Shown piece after piece: positions 24,806 through 33,418 of a DNA stretch of 64,000 nucleotides. Made by a program: the position numbers and the translations under genes. Within the stretch, counting starts at the first letter, position 1. Every line of letters starts with the position of its first letter. Origin of the DNA: Apoda limacodes (taxonomy: Eukaryota > Arthropoda > Insecta > Lepidoptera > Limacodidae); NCBI GenBank assembly GCA_946406115.1, contig OX291547.1, positions 13,955,001 to 14,019,000 on the forward strand, read 5' to 3'. The notes under the pieces were generated by a model that was not told the DNA's origin, searched no databases, and worked only from the letters and a program-made list of their open reading frames with translations.

Positions 24806-27800
24806 TTCTATTAACTTATAAGGTATTTAAATTATGATTATCAAAAGAAAAAGTTCCACAAAATCATATGTACACACACAAATGTTACGGTATTCTATTG
24901 TAAGTACAAATGACTAATGTCCTTGATGCAAATGATATAAGTTATAATCCCTGAATTGGCTATGCATGGGTTCAAAGAGGAATATGAACATTATTATTAT
25001 TATTATGTACATCTTTATATTTAGCCAGCGCGTGCCACGTCCAGTCGGCATGATTTTTCCGACAACTTGAACAATTATCGTCACATTTCAACAAATTAAC
25101 ACAAAATAATATTAAACTGTACGTATAAACCATCCTGTTGAACCACTCTATCTATTAATAAAAGCAGCAATTTAATCGGTTGCGTAGTTTAAAATATATA
25201 AGCGTACAGAGGGACAGATGGCGGTAAGCGACTTTGTTTTATAATATGTAGAGATAAAACAACAGCACGCGGCAGAGTGACAAAAATAAAAAAAATACTG
25301 AATTAAATCCGGTTTTATGATTACGAAACATTAACCCTACTAAAAGATACGATGCGTCTCGTACTGTTTGACTGTAATCTGACATAAGGGCAAAAAGCTC
25401 TCCTTGCTTGTGTACGACATCTGGGCGATGTTTATATTTTAAGGGTCCCCAAAAACCTTTATAACGAGTGGACGCTCATATTCGTCTGAATGCCAGTGTA
25501 ATTTTATGCCTGAATTTAGGTCAAGCAAAACAGAACTCAATTGCGAATGAAATATGTTTCAGAAACCTTTGTGTAAAATCGAAGGAGTGAAGGTCTTAAA
25601 TGGGCGCGTGACTTCCATTTTGTACAGTATGCATGATTGTTACGGAATATAAAAAGCTTCGTATATGTTACGTTTTGTTTACATATTTCTTCTTGCGAGT
25701 ACTATGGTAATTGCATCTCTTCTTTATGCGTTATGGATTTTATCCGACTTTAGAAAAGAAAAAGTTTTTTAAATTCGTCTATTTTGTGATATATACGTTT
25801 AAGTTGTGGTATTACCTCTCTGTCAAGATTTTCCCCAGGGTCCATTATATGGTATTTCAAGAAGAGAAATATCAGATTTTTAAAGCGTTGGCAACGTAAC
25901 CTTGGTGGTATAAAAAGTAAAGGATAAATCACAAAAAAAAGGTATTTTAAATGCAAATCGTCACTCGACAAAATGTTCGTATTTAACGTTCCTAATGACG
26001 TGTAAACGCGTATTTAAGGTTGCCGATTACCTGAATAATTATGCTAGTTTTAAATTTGTATTTTGGTTTCAAGACTTTATGCACGAGGTTCTAGCGTATG
26101 TTTTTTAACCAAGAATCCAGACTGGACACGCGTGTTTAGGGTTCCTGACGACCCGGATACTCGGGATCACGGTAAAACACGTGATGCCAGTGAGTAGGTT
26201 CGTACATAGTGGAAAACATTAGATTAACCTTGCATTAAGCAGTGTAATGTAATAGTCTGAAATATTGATCATAGAGATCACACATTGTTTTAGTAGGTAC
26301 GACCTACTACTAGACAGTTTTTTATTAAATTATTGTCATACAATTTTAATTTCATAATTCTATATAAATACAATTAAGCGAATGGGTTTATTTGTATCTT
26401 TGACCCGCTTACCTCTGGAACTACCAGTCAGGTTTGGAGTTTAGAAAAAAGAGCCCTAAGCGATAACGAAGGCGAGCAATGCGACAGGGCATGGCAGCAA
26501 CGAAAAGAGCAGTAAAACATCTGCCAGTTCAGCTTATACGAGTGAATAAAAAAGTAAACTGACTAATTAACTGACTGACTAATATATTATCGAACAGCCC
26601 AAACTTCCAAGTCTAGGGACTTGAAATTTTCCAAATAGGTTCCTGTCATGCTGTGAGCGAGCATTAAGAAAGGAGGTAAAATGGGGGTTGGCAGTGACAA
26701 TGAAAATATGTCATTTTTCTAATTGGCCTTTGGAATTACCGGTTTTGTAAAATCATTCCCTAGAGGGCAAAAAAGAAGTTGAATTTGTATGGGATTCCGA
26801 AATATCATAGGTAAAATAAACAGTTAAATAAAATCTTTAATTATTTTTCAAAAGTCTACGTGAATGAATTCGTGGGATTAAGCTGGTTGTATAATAAAAG
26901 CATATAATTAAACAAGCACCTGTTTGTAATATCAGCCGACGTTGATAGGACAAAACGACTGTTTTATGTCACTGATGATGACAAATTAACAAGGGCACAT
27001 GCCTGGAAATGGCGCCATGAGGAAATAATGTTGGGCTGTACATCATTACAACCTTTGGGATGCTTATTTATTCTTACAAACTTTCTCAAAACAATTTGAT
27101 GGCACCTAAATCGATTTGTATAACTTGGTAAGGAAATGTGAAACTGAAATTTTAATTTCCTCAAGTTCTTAAGGAACTGGTGTCCAGGTCAATCATGTTT
27201 AATAATTTGAATAATAAACGATATGACGTTTGTTATTAATAAACTGTCGATTATTTCTAATCCATAAGTGATCAATTACACATTAAATATTTCTTATTAA
27301 GGTCAAGGTGTACCAGATTTTGTTTGGTGCTATACTAAAAAATGTAACCTTTATTACACCTATATTAACTAGAATCACGATGGTATTTCAAATTGAAAGC
27401 TACCATTTTATTAACCAACATACCTCACCTAATAAATATGTTTAAAAAATTATAAAACTGTTTTAATAAAGTTTTTATGATTAAAAGTAAATGTATTTGA
27501 TAGTATTTTTTTGTTTTGGTAAAAAAAAACATTATATTTTAATTTCAGTAAAATAGTTTTTATGATTAAAAAAAATAAAATAACGGAATTTGTTTCATAA
27601 AAAAAATCAAAGGAATTAGATGAGATTTGAAAAATTAAATATTTAACCATTTCAATTTTTTTAAATAGGCAAAGCCATAAAAGTTTAAAGATTCACTTAA
27701 TAACGTAGGAAAAATATACAAACACGTCAAAACAGGAAGCTATACTAGTAGTTATTGGCTCGTTAAAATGCGTAGGGAAATGAACTACGCATTAATTGTT

Positions 27801-28587
27801 ATTCAATTATTTCAAAATAGGGCAGTATATTTGGTTTGATCTGTAAATAACTAATCAACTATGACAGAAAGTTTTGGGACATCCATTAGGCTAACAAAAC
27901 TACGATACGTATAATTAATCTAAACAAAGGATCTAAAGAAACTTATGATTAGACTGAAATTCAAATAAGTTTGTAACATTGTAATATATATTGTCATAAC
28001 CTAATTTAAATGTCACTGCTGTTATAAGTTAACAATAAAAAATACTTAGGACGAATTTCTTATACATTTTCCCTCCAATTATTTCGTGATCTATTTCGAA
28101 TATTAGAATTACAAGGAGATTATGATCTAAACAAACCATTGAATAAATCTTTAAATTTTTCAAGATCTTTTTTTTTTATTCAATTGTTATTCCTCAAGCA
28201 CAATTAATTTGAATATTAAGATACCGTCGTCTTTTCTATTTAAGAACCCTTGGATAAGTTGGACTGACTTTATCGAATCTATCATTTACTTTAAAACGTC
28301 AGTTCTAACAATGTCAAACGTAAATTCCAATGAAAATACAGCGCAAAGTCAGCTGCTCAAGAATCGACGAAGATGTAACCACGACTACTCGTTCAAAACC
28401 TGCCAAGGCCTGCAGAAGCTATACAAAGTACAATCCGTCTAAAGAGTCGTTGAAGATTGGACTTATGGACTTGAAATGACTTCTTTGGTAAGTTGAAAGC
28501 CTAACCATGTTTTCATTTACTTAGTCGTAGTCGATAAGAAAACATAATCTTGTGGAAATAAAAATATAGATACTCATGAAATTCGAT
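24806..28587. other. Non-coding stretch with scattered repeat remnants
   Basis: Bases 25125-25260 ('gaaccactctatctatt ... agcgactttgttttataatatgtag') and 26350-26470 resemble Helitron-type lepidopteran repeats. Bases 26560-26850 ('gggacttgaaattttcc ... gagggcaaaaaagaagttgaatttgtatg') recur in related form at 57640-57900 and partly at 47090-47215. An (ATT)n run lies near 24990. Bases 25872-25915 resemble a LINE 3' end. No gene was recognised. Confidence 0.45.
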
Positions 28588-28828
28588 AAGTCAGTGGTGT
28601 CTTAAGGGTTTCGATTTCACATTGCGGCCTAAGGGGTTGAAGTTCGAGCCCGACGTGTAGCAATGAGTCTTACAAGTACAAGTAATACATTGATTATTCG
28701 CACTCCTAGCTCTTTGGTGAAGGAAATCATCATGAGGAAACCTGCATACGTCAAAGAAAAAAGACGTATGTGAAGTCCACAACCTGCACTAGGGAGGGTA
28801 AGCAGTGCCCTTACAGTGTGGATATATA
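28588..28828 (+). mobile_element. tRNA-derived SINE (second family)
   Basis: A tRNA-like head with B-box-like 'gaagttcgagccc' (28636-28650) is followed by 'tttggtgaaggaaatcatcatgaggaaacctgcata' and 'tgtgaagtccacaacctgcact'. That body resembles, from memory, a widespread lepidopteran SINE. It is divergent from what I remember as the consensus. Confidence 0.65.
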
Positions 28829-29100
28829 AAGCTGGCAAAGATTAGTAGACCTGTGTCAATCACGATTGATCAAATCAATTAGATTCAATCAATATCTGCT
28901 CACGATCGATCCGGTCGTAAGTTTCTGAAAGATTTCGATCATTTTTGACCCGCTCTAAGAGTGGAGTAAACAAACGATTCTCAAAAATACGTGATGAATA
29001 CTCGTAAACTGTATTAGACTTTATAATCATTTATTTAGAGTTCACACGGAGGTTCCTTTTATTCGCACACCGCGCGCCATCGTCGTCTTGTTTGCACTAT
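28829..29100. other. ATCGAT/GATTCAATC-rich stretch
   Basis: Dense short repeats of GATTCAATC, GATCGAT and TCACGAT lie between 28850 and 28945. They share vocabulary with the 133-bp tandem repeat that follows, so 28850-29410 may be one element. No gene. Confidence 0.4.
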
Positions 29101-29364
29101 TTATTGTGACTCGCTCACGCGGGTCGTGATCGATTCAATCACAGCTTAATGGACTCATCGATTGGTATGAACGAGCAAAGTCACCCAAAGTATCTGTAAT
29201 GATCAGCGACCTGCTTAAGGATTGAATCATCATTTATTGTGACTCTCTCACGCGGGTAGTGATCGATTCAATCACAGCTTAATGGACTCATCGATTGGTA
29301 CGAAAGAGCAAAGTCATCGAAAGTATCTGTTGTGATCAGCGACCTGCTAAAGGATTGAATCATC
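29101..29364 (+). repeat. 133-bp tandem duplication
   Basis: Two direct copies start 'attgtgact(c)gctcacgcgggt' at 29103 and 29236 (spacing 133). Each contains 'tgatcgattcaatcacagc', 'ggactcatcgattggta' and 'gatcagcgacctgct'. The copies differ by only a few substitutions, so the event is fairly recent. The repeated ATCGAT and ATTCAATC words could be clustered transcription-factor sites or transposon subterminal repeats. Confidence 0.8.
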
Positions 29365-30206
29365 ACGATCAATCACGATACCCGTGGGTTGCGATGGACC
29401 CGGGTCACAAGAAATAATCGTTTTTCCCAGTAAGCCAGCAAGGATAGGTAGTATCTAACCCAGAATCGTACTTAGGTCTTTAACTTGAAAATTGACCGAA
29501 GATTTTGGGGAATAGTTTAATCAATCAAAGTCATAAACATAATAATTACTGGCCAATAATTATTGGCATTAATCAAGCCGCTTATATAAGGCCTTTGACT
29601 CGTCTAATCGACTGTCATCAACTGACAACAGCCAGGACTAATAAAATGCCCCCCAAAGTACGGAAGAACTCAGAAACTGGTGTTACTAGTTGGTTACCCA
29701 TCCAATTCCTGACCACACCTGACGTTACTAAACTTTGCATATTGGTTCAATAGACAAATGACACTTAGCCAAGAGCTCCTCCATAATAAAAAGTAACTGC
29801 TTTCTTTTTGTCAATTAAATATTAGTTACGACTGCGGCGCAGTTTTAAAACATTAGACTGTTGATTGTATACCAGCGATGAAAGGTGAACGTTACACGAG
29901 GATAAAGAGTCGATGTGGTAATTTGTGTAATAATTAAATGTAATAAGTAAATCTAAGACAACTATTCAAAGATAAGCAAACAAAATATACTCTGACGAGC
30001 AAAAATATCTAGTCCCTTACATAGACTAACATATTTCCTAAACAACTAAGGATAGCTCTATGAAGTCAAACGGACGTTAAAGCGTATTTTATAACTTATT
30101 TAATTATTTATTTGTAAAATAAAACTCTTTTAATATACTTTGTGTTCCATATATTTATCTTTACTAGCTTTATGTAAGTGAATAGTTATTTTTGCGCGTC
30201 AGTGTA
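29365..30206. other. Non-coding stretch with a TATA/ATG candidate
   Basis: A TATA-like CTTATATAAGG (29581-29591) precedes, by about 65 bp, an ATG at 29645 opening a frame of 36 codons (MPPKVRKNS...). This is weakly promoter-like. No family was recognised and no continuation exon was found, so no gene is called. The remainder to the Polinton insertion site is AT-rich. Confidence 0.3.
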
Positions 30207-30212
30207 GTTAAG
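30207..30212 (+). repeat. Target-site duplication, left (GTTAAG)
   Basis: Six bases immediately outside the left end (AGTAGTAGGG...) match the six bases outside the right end at 46396-46401. A 6-bp duplication is the family hallmark of Polinton integration by its retroviral-type integrase. Confidence 0.93.
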
Positions 30213-30310
30213 AGTAGTAGGGAGGTACGGGAACTGGCTCAACTTTGAGGGGCCTCTGAGGGGGTTATTGGGGGCCCGCGAAAAAGCTCTCTACACACTC
30301 GCGGATCATA

Positions 30311-30545
30311 TGTGAATCAACTTTATTCGCGGTCTAATTATTTTAATTCGCGGTCCAATTATTTTAATTCGCGTGTGGGTCAATTTTATTCGCGGTCTAA
30401 CTATTTTAATTCGCGTGTGGATCAATTTTATTCGCGGTCTCATTATTTTCATTCGCGTGTGGATCAACTTTGTTCGCGATCTAATTATTTTAATTCGCGG
30501 TCCAATTATTTTAATTCGCTTGTGGATCAACTTTATTCGCGGTTC
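30311..30545 (+). repeat. Short tandem array near the left TIR end
   Basis: Alternating units of about 19-22 bp built on 'ttcgcggtctaattatttta' and 'attcgcgtgtggatcaact' repeat roughly ten times. The array is open in several frames on both strands because its periodicity avoids stops, but the predicted peptides are simple repeats and not genes. It could bind a terminal protein, transposase or replication factor. Confidence 0.85.
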
Positions 30546-30699
30546 TATGAAATGTTCTGCGTGCAGTGTGAACAATGGTTTTTAACAACAATAGATAATT
30601 CATTATTTAGTTTCTTTCAGTTTCTTTTATCTACGAGGTTTAATTTTTTGTAAGTCTCTGTGGGTAGCAACGATTTCTGGTAATAATGAATTGTAATAA

Positions 30700-31190
30700 C
30701 AATAAGACGTTGATTTATTTCTTAAATGCCGTGGGAGGTCCCTGCTAACAGGTTGATACATGTTTTACTACGAAGAGGCGTCATCTTTAGAAATTTTTTC
30801 AATTGAAATTATTTATTTAAGCTCTGTGACAAGCAAATACAGCTACTTACAATGCCAATATGGATTGTGATAACAAAAGATAACTTATTGTTTGGTGTCC
30901 TTTATTTTGAACTTAAGCTTTAAAATTAAGACGACAGATTATTTCTTCAATGCACTTCCGAGGAGGTCTGTTAACAATTAGACACATGTTATCTATAGAA
31001 ATATTTTCTATTAAAAATATTTATTTAAGCTCTTCGTCATGCAAACATTCCGATACCAGGTACTTACAATGCCAATATGAATTGAGTGATAACAATAGAT
31101 GGCTTATTGTTTAGTTTTTTTTTTTCCGACGTTGATTCATATCGTGTGAGGTCTCTGTCATATCCTGTTGGAACACGCAAAGACATGTAG
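30700..31190 (+). repeat. Degenerate ~200-bp direct repeats, left TIR
   Basis: Three decayed units share 'gacgttgatt(t)att', 'gaggtc(c)ctg', 'acatgtt', 'tatttaagctct', 'acttacaatgccaatatg' and 'aacaatagat...ttattgtttagt'. They start near 30707, 30930 and 31130. They lie directly upstream of the TIR gene promoter. Role unknown. Confidence 0.55.
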
Positions 31191-31200
31191 GCTATAACCA

Positions 31201-31210
31201 TATATATAAG
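31201..31210 (+). promoter_or_regulatory. TATA box of the left TIR gene
   Basis: TATATATAAG with an initiator-like CACACTGCAGT about 27 bp downstream precedes the ATG at 31294. Identical in the right TIR. Confidence 0.6.
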
Positions 31211-31293
31211 GAACCACAGTAAAATTCACACTGCAGTCTTATTCGTGAGTTTCAAAGTTATACCTACAGTGTTTTGTGTTCATATTCCATCAA

Positions 31294-32362
31294 ATGGAGG
31301 TAAGTTTAATTACTTAATTTTCTCGATAGTGTATGTTTTATTGTTTTTTCATAATGTATGTGTGTAATTGTTTTATTATTGTCCTGTTTGGTCAAGTGGT
31401 TAGTGCAGCTAGCTGCGGAGCCAAGGGTCACGGGTTCGAATCCCACAAGGAGCAGGTGTTTTTTGTGATGATTAAACATTTGTTACCGAATCATGGATGT
31501 TGTTTATATGTAGTCTATGTACTGATATTCTATGGTTGTTGTTTCTGGTTACCATAACACAAGTTTAATACTTAGCTTGGGGTCGGAACCATCTATGTGT
31601 ATACGTTTATGTATATTATTTTATAACGGTATTACATAATTAGCGTCTAACCAATAGTTAAAGTACTGAGTTCCAATATTATTATTTTTTTTTCTCTTAT
31701 GTGCTTGTAACAGCAATTAATGTGTGTTAGTATATTATTCAATCGAATCAAATAGTGAAGTTTGTTTGTTTATTGTTCTTTAACCCAGCAATAGAGATTA
31801 TTAGCACTATAAGGAAATTTTATTAATACAATTTTATTAATTTCATTTTTATTAACTTATTGTTTTATAATTTTTATTGTTCCAGCCTTTATCCCCGGAA
31901 AATTATACGTTAAAAAATTATTACTTTCCTTTGGATATGAGTCAAGAAGAAACTAAAGACTGTACTATTCAAAAAAATTTGAAAAGCACAACAAAGCGGA
32001 ATATCAAAAGTATTGACGCATTTTTTGAAAATCCTAAGAAAAGAAAATCTCAAGCAAAGTCTTCGTGTGTCAGTCAAGGCAATGAAAATGGAATCTCTTA
32101 TATTTCTACCAATAATGACGACACAACGTCTGCAAGTCACCTATTAAAAATTGAAATATATAATATGAAAAAGATAAAGGACATACCAGCTGAAGATCAT
32201 TGGAAATACGCAGACTTAAAAGTTAAATATTATACACAATCACATGACGACCAGCATTATCTAAGTACCCGGGATTCCATATATAATATTACAAAACAAA
32301 TAGCAATGAACTGTGATTGTAAAAAGTTCTTCATTGAAACTAAAGATAAGCGGGGATATTAA
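31294..32362 (+). CDS. TIR-encoded spliced protein, left copy (~160 aa)
   Basis: Not a family I recognise. Exon 1 is ATG GAG (31294-31299) followed at once by a consensus donor GTAAGT. The intron 31300-31885 ends in TTGTTCCAG, and exon 2 (31886-32362) continues in frame to a stop. Exon 2 alone has no early ATG, which supports the splice. The ~160-residue product is polar and lysine-rich. Around residue 40 it reads I-K-S-I-D-A-F-F followed by PKKRK. That resembles a PCNA-interacting peptide (usual form Qxx[IL]xxFF, here Ile in place of Gln) next to an SV40-type nuclear-localisation core. The C-terminal third has a C-D-C pair (MNCDCKKFF) and aromatic residues. An identical copy lies in the other TIR. 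A role in recruiting or modulating host replication is a hypothesis only. Confidence 0.65.
31383..31640 (+). mobile_element. SINE inside the left TIR (in the TIR gene intron)
   Basis: An A-box-like 'tggtcaagtggttagtgc' (31389-31406) and a near-consensus B box 'gggttcgaatccc' (31431-31443) form a tRNA-like head. The acceptor pairing is incomplete, so it is not a working tRNA. The body ends with 'ctggttaccataacacaag...cttagcttggggtcgga', closely related to the tail of the SINE at 24601-24805. It sits wholly within the intron of the TIR gene. Confidence 0.75.
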
Positions 32363-32483
32363 TTTCATTCATTCATTTACAACTTCTTAACATTACTTAA
32401 CAGAGAACGCCAAAGCTTAAAAACAACAATAGATTTACCCCCACGCTTCATTCAATAACAAGTAGCCATTGTCAGAGTCAGTG

Positions 32484-32491
32484 TATTTAAA
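32484..32491 (+). promoter_or_regulatory. TATA box of the left inner gene
   Basis: TATTTAAA lies exactly 54 bp upstream of the ATG at 32538. The polymerase 5' exon on the other side has TATTTAAG, also 54 bp upstream of its ATG. The site lies just outside the TIR, in left-specific DNA. Confidence 0.55.
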
Positions 32492-32537
32492 GACGGGCAA
32501 AAGACTTCTAGTCAATATTTTTTCACCAGCAAACACC

Positions 32538-32786
32538 ATGGATGTGTTCAAAGATCGTGAATACGACAAGGATTTGCTTAACATGTGTTTTGAAGCGGAA
32601 AGAAAATATTTGTTACTCAATAGTGGTTACTCACTTCCGATATCACAACCATACGAGGAACGTAAAATTAATATTTTGACGGTGATGGACCAGTTGGAGC
32701 AAGAAAGACTTGAAAAGGAAATGTGCATTTCATACACACAAGAAGATTTATCACCATCTTTCTATAGTCCTCGAGATTATGTTTAG
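32538..32786 (+). CDS. Small protein just inside the left TIR (82 aa)
   Basis: No named family. The frame is open 23 codons further upstream, but the ATG at 32538 (after CACC) fits the TATA box 54 bp before it, so I take it as the start. The protein is acidic with a motif [YF]DxxLxxCxx[AE]ERK at residues 9-23. That motif is shared with the first exon of the polymerase gene at the opposite end (residues 11-25). The C-terminal half (EERKINILTVMDQLEQERLEK) is probably helical. It is transcribed inward, opposite to the core genes, with AATAAA at 32814-32819. It may be a diverged duplicate of the polymerase 5' exon. Confidence 0.6.
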   Translation: MDVFKDREYDKDLLNMCFEAERKYLLLNSGYSLPISQPYEERKINILTVMDQLEQERLEKEMCISYTQEDLSPSFYSPRDYV

Positions 32787-32813
32787 CTTAAGAATGTAAA
32801 ACACTGTTTATTA

Positions 32814-32819
32814 AATAAA
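32814..32819 (+). terminator. Polyadenylation signal of the left inner gene
   Basis: AATAAA 28 bp after the stop at 32786. An AATAAA on the minus strand near 32890 would serve the convergent protease end of the core gene cluster. Confidence 0.5.
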
Positions 32820-32900
32820 TAAATGTTGAATTAAAAATATCGTTTTTTTATGTAATAAGTTTCCAACAAATAAAACACATAAATTCATAAATCTATAAGT

Positions 32901-33344
32901 TTATTTTAAAAAAATTGCTTTATAAAGTGCTCTTAAAATTAGATCATTATACAGAGTGTTATTTGAAAAAATGTTTACAAAATCCATCATAGAAATACCA
33001 ATAGATCTCATAAATAGATACACTAAACAATATTCACCACAAACTGATGTATAATAATTTTGTATCATTTTTGCATTAAAAAAATATTTTTTAGCGTTCC
33101 TTTGCATAAATATTTTATGATATCCAGTTGGTTTTCGGCCATATGAATCGAAATATTCACCGAAACCATTTTTGTCTATGTGAATAGCAATCCAATGAGA
33201 TCCTGGTTTAGTGTCAGGATCTAAGTTACTTACAATATATGATGGATACGAAATGAAAACGGGCATGCGATTTGAAGCAAAAACATTGCATTCTGCTAAT
33301 GGATTAATTTTTTTTAATAATTTACGTATTTCATAAGTATCCAT
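32901..33344 (-). CDS. Adenain-like cysteine protease (virion maturation protease)
   Basis: A 147-residue Ulp1/adenain-fold (C5-type) protease. The triad is visible: His50 in GSHWIAIHI, Asp66 in EYFDSYG and Cys102 in SVCGEYC. An oxyanion Gln95 lies seven residues before the Cys, the spacing found in adenain. Known role in adenoviruses, and presumed here, is cleavage of capsid and core precursors during virion maturation. It is shorter than adenain (about 200 residues). It is the last gene of the minus-strand cluster, 74 bp beyond the capsid gene, and faces the convergent 82-aa gene. A SUMO-protease role is possible by fold, but the position beside the capsid genes favours maturation. Confidence 0.9.
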   Translation of the reverse strand: MDTYEIRKLLKKINPLAECNVFASNRMPVFISYPSYIVSNLDPDTKPGSHWIAIHIDKNGFGEYFDSYGRKPTGYHKIFMQRNAKKYFFNAKMIQNYYTSVCGEYCLVYLFMRSIGISMMDFVNIFSNNTLYNDLILRALYKAIFLK

Positions 33345-33418
33345 TACACCTCTCGTAACTACAAAAGTTATTTTCAGAATGAATAAAATAATAGCTTTAG
33401 AACAATATATATGTTTTT

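Larger units (their letters stand above)
30213..32436 (+). repeat. Polinton left terminal inverted repeat (2,224 bp)
   Basis: Reverse complement of 44172-46395, exactly equal in length. By eye I saw three substitutions (30233, 30401, 30570). The repeat ends at AACAATAGATTT (32436), after which left and right sequences differ. At 2.2 kb it is long compared with typical Polinton TIRs (a few hundred bp to about 1 kb). It includes end-proximal arrays, a promoter, a spliced gene and a SINE. Confidence 0.95.

Noticed and set aside
29645..29752. Short gene MPPKVRKNS... behind a TATA box
   Set aside because: Only 36 codons, no recognised family and no credible donor to a further exon. It is mentioned as a candidate but not called.
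30306..30653. Overlapping 70-113-codon frames on both strands near the Polinton ends (and their mirror at 45955-46302)
   Set aside because: They arise from a short tandem array whose period avoids stop codons in several frames. The peptides are simple repeats, so these are not genes.
31387..31455. A tRNA gene (clear A and B boxes) in each TIR
   Set aside because: Acceptor, anticodon and T-stem pairing is incomplete, and the sequence continues into a SINE body shared with 24601-24805. It is a SINE head.
31910..32140. Minus-strand 76-codon frame in the TIR (and its mirror at 44468-44698)
   Set aside because: Antisense shadow of the TIR gene's second exon.
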